Source: Chromera velia
Taxonomy: Eukaryota > Sar > Chromeraceae
Length of the DNA stretch: 15,748 nucleotides
Assembly (NCBI GenBank): GCA_018398765.1
Contig: JAHBMJ010004664.1
Coordinates: 62,231-77,978 of the forward strand
Reading direction: 5' to 3'
Part shown: positions 8,495 through 15,748 of the stretch, in pieces
Numbering within the stretch: the first letter of the stretch is position 1
How the letters are laid out: every line of letters starts with the position of its first letter
Made by a program: the position numbers and the translations under genes
Notes under the pieces: model-generated
Told to the model about the DNA's origin: nothing
The model's input: the letters and a program-made list of their open reading frames with translations, nothing else
The model's database searches: none

Positions 8495-11400
8495 GTGGGT
8501 CTGCAGAAGAAGAACGAACGTGCATGAGTTGACTTCGTCCACTGAAATCGTCCCAATTTGCGGAAGCGTGAAGAAGGCAGAGCCGCGCATCCCCTTTCTG
8601 CAATGGTCCTACCCACAGAAGCCCTTGCAGAACAGATCTCTTTAAGTCTCAGCAGGTTCTGTCGTCCTTTTCTTCGCTTTCACCGTCCTTTCTCTTCCAA
8701 TTCCATTCCTGCAGCAGGAGGCTCTCAGTCTGATTGTTCAGGAGACCAGCAGATCACTCAGGTGAGCCACAAACGGGACAGTGCAAGGGGGAAGGGAAGG
8801 AATCAACGGCATGTGCGCTCATCCCTCTTCCTTCCTGTCTTCTGTTTATTCTTCTCTCTTGTCGTCCCCGAAGTGCCAATCCTTCCTTCTCCATTCACTG
8901 TCCTCTCTAATGAAAGCCCTGCCGTGCCCTCTCTCGGATTCTATTCCCAAAAACCCCACGCACAGAGCAGGGCCACGAGAAAAAGGAAGGAATCTTTCCG
9001 TCATTCTATAGCCTCTGCTTAAGTAGAATGCTCTCTATCCGTCATTCTATAGCCTCTGCTTAAGTAGAATGCTCTCTATCCGTCATTCTATAGCCTCTGC
9101 TCAAGTAGAATGCTCTCTATCCGTCATTCTATAGCCCCTGCTTAAGTAGAATGCTCTCTAATCTCTGCCTTCCTGCCTGCCTGCAGGACTCAGATGCCGA
9201 CGCCTCGAGTGGAAGTTTCCCTCCATACCGCCAAGTGAGTTGCTTAGAGGGAGGGCAGACAGAGGGCCCTCGTCTTCCTTCTCCTTCTCCTTTCCTCTTT
9301 TCTGTTGTATTGCATTCAAAGCAGGTGAAGAAGTCTGGTTGTTCTGCTCTCAAGAGCTTCTCGGTCGGTCCTGCTGCGTGCCTCTTGATCTCTCATGAAG
9401 CTCGTGCATGGTTCTGTGTGTCTCTTCGTTCCCCTGTTTGCTCTCTCTTCTCCATGTCTGCAGAGCGCAACCGCAGAGCCCTCAATCTTCCCTCCTCAGA
9501 GGCCGGGGCATGGCAACGGCAGCATGGGAGGACCAGGAGACGGTTTTCCTCTTTCGAATGGGGGGGGAGAAGGCAGCGGCCGTGCGAGGGGGATGTCAAC
9601 AATGTTCGACTGCAGGGATTTGAACTGTCCTGGAAGGAAAATTGTGCGCAGGGCTGTGGACACTCTGCAGGTCAGTTGGTCTATGCATTAATTTTCATAC
9701 AAAATTCTTTTTCATACAGAAATAAATGCATACACCGTCCTGGAAGGAAAATTGTGCGCAGGGCTGTGGACACTCTGCAGGTCGGTTGGTCTGACGCGAC
9801 TGTCGTGGTGTGTTTTTGTCCTTCAGTGTGTCTGCTTGGCGGGCATCGTTCTATTGTGGCTTTCGTGCTCACTTGCTTACTTTTTTTCTTCTTCTTGTGG
9901 GTGCTTATGCACATGCTTTTCGTCTCCCTCGTTTTGTCATTTCTTCGTTCCTCCGAATCCCCCAATGATGCTATTTCAGCCGTCAACGCGTCAAAGGAGG
10001 AATGGACGCCTGGGGCACCTTTCTCTGTCCTCTTCCGTGTGTCTTTGGATGTATCTGGCCTTCTTTCTGTCTTTCTCTGCATCTATCTGCGTATCTTTTC
10101 TTTTGGGGATTGTTCCTGCCTTCCCTGCCTGCCTGCAGCGTCAGGGTTACCGTACCTACTCTGCCCTCCTGCCTCCGTCTTCCTCGTCCTCTTCTTCCTT
10201 CTCCCTCTCTCCGCCCCCCGACCAGTGCTTGAAGATGTTGGTGAAGAAAGTGGGGGGTGATGGGAAGGCTCAGCAGAGGCCGGAGCACTTCATCTCTCTG
10301 CACGAGGCTGCCGTCTCCCTCCTCGGACAGAATTTTGCCGGGTTGGACTCTTCCTCCTGTCTCGATCCGCTCTGTCCCTTCTTTCCCCCCCTCATGGAGA
10401 CAGACGACGCGCAGGTCCAGGAAGTGGCCAGACAGAAGAGACAGATGATGCCTAGCCAGAGGGAACTGCTGCTAATGTTGCCAGAGTCAGAAGCGCACGA
10501 GTGGGAGAGGAACACGATCGAGTCGGGGAAAACGAGGACGGAGGAATTGAAGAACAAAGCCTACAGAGTCAAATACCGTACCGGAAGGTTCTACAGGTCT
10601 GGCATGCGTATACACATTCATGCATACGTGCTTACACATACATAGGGATGGTACTTCTTCTGTCTGTCCGTCTTAATGGATGGCTCCGTGTCTTCATGCA
10701 TGGCTTTTTGTTCCATCCGCTACCTTGCGGGATCAGAGGGCAAATCATTAATTCATTTATCTGGAATGAAACGCGTCCCTCCATGCCACTAGTGTCTGTC
10801 TGGAATTTTCTCTCGACTTTGAGTATTTAGGCGGGAGGGAGAAAAAGAGAGCGACTGTACACATTCATCTGTGTCGATTGGAGGGGAAGCTTGCGGTCAG
10901 AATAATTTACTTTCTCTCTCGTATGCATGCATTCTCTCTTTTCCCCGTCCAAGTTTCGGTGTGTGGGGAGCTGGAGAGGGGGGCTCTGCTTGTTTTGTTT
11001 CGACGCACGCCTCATTTTCCGCTTTTTCTTCTCTCTCTTTCTCCCGCCCATCCTCCCTCCTTCCTTCATTCACCCTCCCTCGTTGAATCAATGAATGAAT
11101 GAATGAATGGATGAATGAGTGAATGAATGAATGAACGAATGAATGAATAATGAATGAATGAACGCATGAATGAATGAATGAATGAATGAATGTGCATGAA
11201 TGAATGAATGAATGAATGAATGAATGTGCATGAATAAATGAATGAATGAATGAACGAGTGAATGAATGAATGAATGAATGTGCATGAATGAATTAATGAA
11301 TGAATGAATGAATGAATGTGCATGAATGAATGCAGATGCCGCAAGATGCGGTGGGAAGTTCATGCGCCCTCTCCGGCTGTGCGCACAAGCGGGGGCCTCC

Positions 11401-11956
11401 TGGAGCGTGTCCGTCCGGACCAACCGAAGAGGAATGCGTTCCTGTACAGGGGGGTTCCCATGGCCTTCTTCTGGTTCTTTCCTCGAACGTAAGTCAGTCA
11501 GTCAGCTTGGGCTGCCTTGCAGGGCGGGCAATAAGGGAGTGGGGCAAGGCAAGAGAGAGGCATCCGTCCTCCTTTTCCCCCTTCGCTTCCATGCTTGCCC
11601 TGCCCGGCTCTTCCCCGCTTCAAGCACAAGACAGACAAGACACCTCTTGCACGTCCAAACAAACAAAAATACAAACAAACAAACAGACACGCCTCCTGCC
11701 GGTATTTCTCCCTCCCTCCTTCTCGCTCCGACGTGTGTGCGTGCAGAGGCAGAGAGGAGGACGGAGACGACGGTCTGGAGGGTCAACCAGGAGACGTTTT
11801 GATGGCCTCCATCGTCAGGGGTGCGCGTGGCCCCGAGACCATTATGAGACCCGGGGGGGGGGGAAGACCGTCATGGGGTGGACGAAGAGGGGGTTGGGGG
11901 GTTGGAGGGAAGACAGGGGCAGAGGCACAGGCAGAGGTTTGCTCCTTCGGTCAGTC

Positions 11957-11998
<42 letters not shown>

Positions 11999-12001
11999 CG
12001 C

Positions 12002-12049
<48 letters not shown>

Positions 12050-15000
12050 CCTTCCTTTCTTTCTTTCTTTCTTTCTTTCGTTTTTTCTTTCTTTCTTTCT
12101 TTTCTTTCTTTCTTTCTTTCTTTCTTTTCTTTCTTTCTTTCTTTCTTTCTTCGTCTTTTGGGGGAGGGCTGTGTCGATGAACCTGTCCTTCCTCTTCTCT
12201 GGGGGATGTCTGGATGGCTTGAATTTTATAGTGTGGGGGAGAGGGCACAAACAGAAACTCGCTCCTTACCCGAGGTTCCGTGATGCTTGAATTGTTTTGT
12301 GTGCGTACTGTCATTCCAGAAAGGGGGGGGCGCCTGACTTACGGGACTTGGATGTTTTCTATCCCGTAGTGTGTGTCTGTTCTATCAAAAAATGAAAGTG
12401 CCTGCAGGCTCCCTTAAGTGTTTGTATCTGTTCTTTGAATGAAAGTGCCTGCAGGCTTCTTTGAGCGTTGGCGGCGCGAGAAGTCCCTCCGTCAGCCTGG
12501 GTCATGTCAATCTGACCTCGTCAGTTTGTACTCTCCTCTCTGCTCTTCTCTTCTCTGGGCTCCGCTTGCTCGGTATCGGTTTCTTTTTCTTGTCTCTGAG
12601 TTTTCTTATGTTCTCACTTCGTGCCATTGTATCTGTCTATGGATGTGTGTATGACTTGAATGTCGGGGAGAAGGGTGAGTCAAGCGATTAGACCGCATTT
12701 ATTTTTCCCTTTTTCTTAACTTGTCGGCTGTTTTATCTTTTATTGTCCTTCTCTGCGATTTCACTCATCTTTCGTCTCATGCAGACAGGGTGGTCTGTGG
12801 CTGTGTGTGGAAACTTTCTTCTACCTTGAAAATTCGCTCTCTCACTCAGGCTGGTGATCTGTTCCCCGCATCTGTCTGTGTGTTTGCCACATTTTTTCGC
12901 AATTAATTTCTCTCGCTGAATTGCCGCCTGCCTCTATTCCCTCTTGCCTCCCTGCGTGCCTCCCTGCCTGCCTCCCTGCTTGCCTGTCTGCAGTCCCGTG
13001 ACGATACCGCTCCCTCTCCCTCCCCCAGCTCGGCAGACAGGTTCTTCTGCTGAGTCCCTCCCTGTGGTTGTGTTCGAATCCTTGGGCCTCCTCGGGTCCT
13101 CCGGGGGGGCCCCCTCCTCTGCCTCTGCCTCTGACAAACAAAAGAACAACTGCAGGGTGTCTGAGGAGTTTCTCGAACTTCTCTGGAACGACGATGTGGG
13201 GGATGTTGCGCCTCCTGCTGTGTCGTCGAGGGGCTCTGAAGAATTTGAGGCCAGGGGGAGAAGAAGGCAAAGAAGATCGGTACGTCCGTTTCTGTCTGTG
13301 TATGTATTTGTATGTTCGTCAGACAGGGAGACGAGAGAGAAGAGAGAGAACCCAAAGAAATAATGGACGGCCCTTTTCTTTCTCTCCTTTTTTCTGCACA
13401 GGCAGGCCCGTTTTTCTTTCTTTGTCAAGCTGCCTGTCTGTGCTTCTTCTGTGGGTGTTTTCTTTTTGCCCTTAATTCTTGTCAAAGCTTCATTAGTCAT
13501 GTGCGGACTCGCGCTTTCTTGGAGACTCTCTCTGCAGAATCTGAAATCATCAGTCACCTTCCCTTGTCTTTCTTTCTGCGTGCCGTCCTGCAGGTTGTTC
13601 GAGTTACGGGTGCAAATTACCGCACCTGCTTTCTCTTCGCCTGTCATCTCGCTGAAGCTCTGGACGCCTCTCAGGGCAGGAGGAGGGGGAGGACGGTGGA
13701 CCTGTCTCTGTGCCAACAGAGACAAGGAGGAAGGGAAAACCATGTGGGGGAAGGAGGGGGGTTCCTCAGAAGGAAGAGGAGGTCCGTCGGTGGGTGCATG
13801 GGGTGGGGGGACGGGAGGGAGTTCATGCCCTGTAGATGTGGGTGCAGGCGGCATCCATGCATTCTTCTTACGTTTTTTTCATTCATTGTTGGAAGCGAGC
13901 AAGGTTCGCGCGTTCAATTGATCTATCCATCTCACCGCATAACCCTCACATTCTTTGCATCTGCTGAACTAGCGAGTTAAGAGAGTCTCGTGTTACATGT
14001 CCAGACGCACATTTTCCTCTTGGGCATGCATGAGTGTGTCTGTCTCTCTGCATGAATGTTGATGTCTGCATGCCTCCCACTCCCGCGTGCATGTACGTGT
14101 GCGTGTGCAGGTTCCGTCGGCGCAACCACGCCATCTTTCTTGACCTCGAGCTCCCCTCTCAGCACTTGAACTTGGGGGGCGATTCAGAGTCGGCAGAGTC
14201 GGACTTTCTGCTGGTGGTCTTCCTCGTCTGTCCTGACATTCTGACGGGCTCATGCCTCTCTGCAGTCTCCGTGTGTGTGGACGCCAACTGGCAGTCTCCT
14301 GAATCTGAGGAGGAGGGGGGAGGGGGAGACGGCAGTCTCTCCTCTGCCCCCGCAGCGAGGAGGAGTATGGCAGCAGAGGAAGATGAGGATGAGGAGCTTG
14401 AGGGTCTTCTGGATGGGTGGGGTGAAGGGGAGGACTGGAAGACGACAGCGTGGGCTCTGACAAGTGCGTGCCCTCTGCGGGACCTTGTCTGTCAGGACAT
14501 CGATGCCTTCTACCGTCTGGTGTCTGGACTGGGGGGGCAGGGGGCGGCAGAGGTTTTGGGTCTCCGGGATGGAAACTACCCATGTGGAGACTGCGTGTGG
14601 GTTGGGCCCTTCGCTCAGGTCGGAGGGGGGAGGAAGGGGAGTGGAGTGTGTTTTTGATTCGGCGGACACAAACAGATGGGGGGGCAGAACGATAGAAGGG
14701 GGGCGCGGGAAAGAAGTAGGACAGGATGGTAGTCAGAAGCATCGGGGGAAAAATTCAAACGAAAATGACAATCAATCAATGTGCGCACCTGCTTCCAAGG
14801 CCCCGCGGGCATGCAGGCGAGACGAGGAGCCCTCTACATGCAGACAGACACGCGACTTGCAGCAGTCATCGTACAGCCCACCAATTCAGCAGACGTAAAA
14901 AAAGGAACATGACTGCCTTTGAATGCTTTAATTAGACCGCTCTCCAATTTCAGTTTCGAACTCAACGCCAAGGTATGAATAATTGTCAATGAATCAATCA

Positions 15001-15639
15001 ATTGCTCGTTGGCTTGTTTGGTTGCTTGGTTGTTTGCTTGCAGGAATCGTTTGTGGATATGCGCATGCTTGCTTGGTTGTTTGCTTGCAGGAATCGTTTG
15101 TGGATATGCGCATGCTTGCTTGGTTGTTTGCTTGCAGGAATCGTTTGTGGATATGCGCATGCTTGCTTGGTTGTTTGCTTGCAGGAATCGTTTGTGGATA
15201 TGCGCATGCTTGCTTGGTTGTTTGCTTGCAGGAATCGTTTGTGGATATGCGCATGCTTGCTTGGTTGTTTGCTTGCAGGAATCGTTTGTGGATATGCGCA
15301 TGCTTGCTTGGTTGTTTGCTTGCAGGAATCGTTTGTGGATATGCGCATGCTTGCTTGGTTGTTTGCTTGCAGGAATCGTTTGTGGATATGCGCATGCTTG
15401 CTTGGTTGTTTGCTTGCAGGAATCGTTTGTGGATATGCGCATGCTTGCTTGGTTGTTTGCTTGCAGGAATCGTTTGTGGATATGCGCACGGTGTTCAGCC
15501 ACAAGCTTCAGGTCCGGCAGTACTTCATGGACCATCACCCAGAGCTGGAGGATCTGGGGGAGAAGTGGGCAAGAACGGCGAGCAAGGAGACGGCTCCGTG
15601 GAACTGGAAGGAGCCCCACGAGACCCTGAGGAGCTGCAG
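8434..15639 (+). CDS. Multi-exon gene for an unrecognised large protein (3' end beyond the window)
   Basis: The model was built by matching splice sites and reading phase. Exons: 8434-8494, 8715-8761, 9187-9234, 9464-9670, 10139-10596, 11336-11488, 11747-11949, 12455 to 12519 or 12572, 12994-13279, one uncertain exon within 13538-13830, 14111-14618, 14863-14894, 14954-14972, and 15044 (or 15467) to 15639. Phases agree at every junction up to 12455 and again from 14111 to 15639. The joins around 12520-12993 and 13280-14110 are ambiguous. The start is fixed by an in-frame TGA (8428-8430) just before the ATG. The protein begins with a disordered Ser/Gly/Pro/Asp-rich part, continues with a mixed-charge helical region, and has a strongly acidic stretch near 14385-14405. 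No known family was recognised and no membrane segment is clear, except in the repeat-derived part of the last exon. A donor at 15640 shows that the gene continues. Confidence 0.6.
8715..8761 (+). CDS. Exon 2
   Basis: The acceptor TTCCTGCAG ends at 8714 and the donor CTCAG|GTGAGC follows 8761. It encodes a short hydrophilic stretch, GGSQSDCSGDQQITQ. A tandem acceptor (GCAGCAG) allows one codon more or less. Confidence 0.55.
8998..9161. repeat. Four-copy 41 bp minisatellite inside an intron
   Basis: Units start at 8998, 9039, 9080 and 9121 and differ by single T/C changes. Each unit contains CATTCTA and its inverse TAGAATG, so each can form a 7 bp stem. The array sits in the intron between exons 2 and 3 and ends about 25 bp before the acceptor at 9186. 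Confidence 0.9.
9187..9234 (+). CDS. Exon 3 (48 nt)
   Basis: A CCTGCCTGCCTGCAG acceptor precedes it and the strong donor GTGAGT follows. Phase is 0 at both ends, giving DSDADASSGSFPPYRQ. Skipping it would keep the frame. Another frame (TQMPTPRVEVSLHTAK) is also open, but its phase does not fit the neighbouring exons. Confidence 0.5.
9464..9670 (+). CDS. Exon 4
   Basis: The acceptor is TGTCTGCAG (to 9463) and the donor CTGCAG|GTCAGT. Phase is 0 to 0. It encodes a Pro/Gly-rich linker (PSIFPPQRPGHGNG...) followed by a more ordered end, FDCRDLNCPGRKIVRRAV. The last 44 nt and the donor are duplicated 110 nt downstream. Confidence 0.6.
9627..9792 (+). repeat. 56 bp direct duplication spanning a 5' splice site
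   Basis: 9627-9682 and 9737-9792 are identical except for A versus G at 9674/9784. The unit is the last 44 nt of exon 4 plus the first 12 nt of its intron. The downstream copy lies within the intron. If spliced in from the TTTTTCATACAG acceptor (to 9719) in the phase left by exon 4, it would reach a TAA at its second codon. Confidence 0.9.
10139..10596 (+). CDS. Exon 5, the largest clean exon
   Basis: The acceptor is CCTGCCTGCCTGCAG and the exon is 458 nt, entered in phase 0 and left in phase 2 at CTACAG|GTCTGG. It encodes a Ser run and a PPP, then a probably folded part with HFISLHEAAVSLLGQNF, a Cys-containing segment (CLDPLCPFFPP), and a charged helical stretch containing QRELLLMLPESEAHEWERN and ELKNKAYRVKYRTGRFY. 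No known family was recognised. Confidence 0.7.
11084..11332. repeat. GAAT tetranucleotide microsatellite with GTGC interruptions
   Basis: About 250 bp of GAAT repeats fill the end of an intron, right up to the acceptor ATGCAG (to 11335). GTGCATGAATG interruptions begin near 11192, 11226, 11280 and 11318, which suggests a higher-order unit of 34-54 bp. Long reverse-strand frames here (Ile-His-Ser-Phe repeats) are by-products. Confidence 0.9.
11336..11488 (+). CDS. Exon 6
   Basis: Entered in phase 2: the leftover AG plus A makes Arg. It leaves in phase 2 at CGAAC|GTAAGT, the best donor in the gene. It encodes CRKMRWEVHAPSPAV, LLERVRPDQPKRNAFLYR and GVPMAFFWFFPR, a mix of charged and aromatic residues that looks like a folded domain. 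Confidence 0.7.
11747..11949 (+). CDS. Exon 7, Gly/Arg/Asp-rich
   Basis: Acceptor GTGCGTGCAG, donor TTCG|GTCAGT. Entry in phase 2 matches exon 6 and exit is in phase 1. It encodes GREEDGDDGLEGQPGDVLMA and a Gly/Arg-rich tail. The weak alternative donor at 11938 (GTTTGC) would leave the next exon out of phase. Confidence 0.6.
11960..12152. repeat. CT and CTTT microsatellite in an intron
   Basis: A (CT)n run with a (CTCG)n patch grades into (CTTT)n and (CTTTT)n, beginning about 10 nt after the donor of exon 7. All reverse-strand Lys/Glu/Arg frames here are simple-repeat translations. Confidence 0.95.
12391..12457 (+). repeat. Tandem duplication of a 3' splice site, offset 47 nt
   Basis: AATGAAAGTGCCTGCAGGCT occurs at 12391-12410 and again at 12438-12457, with a partly similar upstream part (TGTGTCTGTTCT / TTGTATCTGTTCT). 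Both copies end a plausible intron at CTGCAG. The upstream copy, in the phase left by exon 7, runs into a TGA at 12440; the downstream copy stays open. Confidence 0.8.
12455..12572 (+). CDS. Exon 8 (3' end uncertain)
   Basis: Entry in phase 1 completes a Gly codon and gives FFERWRREKSLRQPGSCQSD. Two donors are possible: GTCAGT after 12519 (phase 0) and GTATCG after 12572 (phase 2). The second fits directly to the exon at 12994. Another small exon at 12785-12848 (acceptor CTCATGCAG) would also keep phase, but is weak. Confidence 0.45.
12994..13279 (+). CDS. Exon 9
   Basis: A long CCTG-type pyrimidine tract ending TGTCTGCAG precedes it and a strong donor (GATCG|GTACGT) follows. In the open frame it encodes a Pro-rich start, a Ser/Gly/Ala linker, then VSEEFLELLWNDDVGDVAPP and a basic end (GRRRQRR). 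An internal intron (13037 to 13155) is possible and also keeps phase, so the linker may be optional. Confidence 0.5.
13538..13830 (+). CDS. Probable exon 10 (boundaries and frame unresolved)
   Basis: Two acceptors occur, CTCTCTGCAG (to 13537) and CGTCCTGCAG (to 13593). Phase-0 entry gives either a beta-like sequence (LFELRVQITAP, VISLKLWTP) from the first or VVRVTGANYRTCFLFACHLA from the second. Both frames stay open past 13800, so sequence alone does not decide. A GTGGGT donor candidate lies near 13790. Confidence 0.35.
14111..14618 (+). CDS. Exon 11, contains the acidic region
   Basis: Acceptor GTGCGTGTGCAG, entered in phase 2, giving FRRRNHAIFLDLELPSQHLN, then a Ser/Glu-rich part. EDEDEELEGLLDGWGEGEDW follows, and then CPLRDLVCQDIDAFYRLV and NYPCGDCVWVGPFAQ. 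It leaves in phase 0 at CTCAG|GTCGGA. The stretch 14214-14263 looks intron-like (pyrimidine-rich, ending CTCTCTGCAG), but removing it does not keep phase. The spaced Cys residues could bind metal, but the pattern matches no finger known to me. Confidence 0.65.
14863..14894 (+). CDS. Exon 12, a 32 nt mini-exon
   Basis: The acceptor ACTTGCAG ends at 14862 (a GCAGCAG tandem allows one codon fewer) and the donor is AGAC|GTAAAA. From phase 0 it encodes QSSYSPPIQQ plus two bases. It is the only candidate found between 14618 and 14954 that brings the next micro-exon into the right frame. Confidence 0.5.
14954..14972 (+). CDS. Exon 13, a 19 nt micro-exon
   Basis: The acceptor is CCAATTTCAG, the only one in the gene model not ending in GCAG, and the donor is CCAAG|GTATGA. 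It completes a Thr codon and adds FELNAK, leaving in phase 0. That phase puts the following exon into the ESFVDMR frame. Confidence 0.55.
15012..15488 (+). repeat. 47 bp x 10 array of iterated 3' splice sites
   Basis: GAATCGTTTGTGGATATGCG begins at 15044, 15091, 15138, 15185, 15232, 15279, 15326, 15373, 15420 and 15467, a period of exactly 47 with no differences seen between units. Each unit is 25 nt of intron end (GCTTGCTTGGTTGTTTGCTTGCAG with a preceding T) plus 22 nt of exon start. It therefore supplies ten identical TTGCTTGCAG|GAATCG acceptors. No TAA, TAG or TGA occurs in any of the six frames of the unit, so all long frames across it on both strands follow from the repeat. Confidence 0.95.
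15044..15639 (+). CDS. Exon 14, repeat-derived part plus conserved-looking end
   Basis: The unique part (15467-15639) encodes ESFVDMRTVFSHKLQVRQYF, then PELEDLGEKWARTASKETAP and WNWKEPHETLRS, ending at CTGCAG|GTCGGT in phase 2. Splicing to the first acceptor (15044) makes the preceding intron 71 nt, and adds 141 in-frame residues before that part. These are three copies of a 47-residue Leu/Cys/Ala-rich segment (MLAWLFACRNRLWICACLLG...). Splicing to the last acceptor (15467) omits them. Acceptors 4 and 7 also keep frame; the other six shift it. The hydrophobic repeat could be membrane-active, but that is a guess. Confidence 0.55.
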
Positions 15640-15748
15640 GTCGGTCAGGTCGATCCATCGGGCTTCCTTCTTTTTTCTTTGCCTTTCTGCTCAAACACCC
15701 ATCTCTCTCGATCTTCCTTCCTTCGTCTGTCTGCCTGTCTGACTCTCG

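Noticed and set aside
8558-9022. 154-codon plus-strand frame as a first exon starting at 8603
   Set aside because: Its middle is pyrimidine-rich intron-like sequence with a good acceptor at 8714. The exon 8434-8494 fits the phase better. Not fully excluded.
9681-10082. Minus-strand frames opposite exons 4 and 5
   Set aside because: Shadows of the pyrimidine-rich intron; they conflict with phase-consistent forward exons.
11066-11423. Reverse-strand frames encoding Ile-His-Ser-Phe repeats
   Set aside because: Direct translation of the GAAT microsatellite within an intron; no start context or unique sequence.
11951-12314. Reverse-strand Lys/Glu/Arg-rich and forward Leu/Ser/Phe-rich frames
   Set aside because: Translation of CT and CTTT repeats.
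15012-15488. CRISPR-like array
   Set aside because: The repeat is contiguous with no unique spacers, and the context is a eukaryotic gene.
15002-15742. Long overlapping open frames on both strands, up to 286 codons
   Set aside because: They exist because the 47 bp repeat unit has no stop in any frame. Only the forward frame that fits upstream splice phase was kept.

Overview
The window is eukaryotic nuclear DNA. It has spliceosomal introns with GT..AG ends, long simple-sequence tracts inside introns, degenerate non-LTR retrotransposon copies, a terminal-inverted-repeat DNA element, and no operon or ribosome-binding-site structure. The mix of very short exons, near-uniform TGCAG splice acceptors, microsatellite-loaded introns and an ankyrin/poly-Q protein would suit an alveolate alga such as a chromerid. 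That placement is inference and rests on no marker gene.

Layout. Bases 1-454 hold a poly-G tract and a possible last exon of a gene that starts outside the window. Bases 455-2195 are gene-free and AT-rich, and contain a 910 bp element (944-1853) with 21 bp terminal inverted repeats flanked by perfect 12 bp direct repeats. Bases 2196-5603 hold two related, broken LINE-type fragments. The upstream one has only the C-terminal zinc-finger part. The downstream one keeps part of the reverse transcriptase, including its FADD motif, but carries two in-frame stops and a frameshift. Bases 5604-6452 are non-coding, with a row of three hairpins near 6017-6093 and AT-rich palindromes. An uninterrupted ankyrin-repeat gene ending in poly-Gln runs on the minus strand (7763 to 6453). 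About 670 bp of shared upstream DNA, with a TATA-like box, separates it from a long plus-strand gene.

That gene (8434 to beyond 15639) can be followed exon by exon because splice phases agree across most junctions. Its acidic and Gly/Pro-rich protein was not recognised. Three duplications in it each span a splice junction: 9627/9737 (a 5' splice site), 12391/12438 (a 3' splice site, offset 47 nt) and the array at 15012-15488. In the array, 47 nt consisting of the end of an intron plus the first bases of the next exon is repeated to give ten identical 3' splice sites. The unit has no stop codon in any of six frames. Nine extra units add 423 nt, a multiple of three, so splicing to the first or the last site gives the same downstream frame. 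If the first site is used, former intron sequence becomes a 47-residue protein repeat. This array is the most interesting feature of the window.
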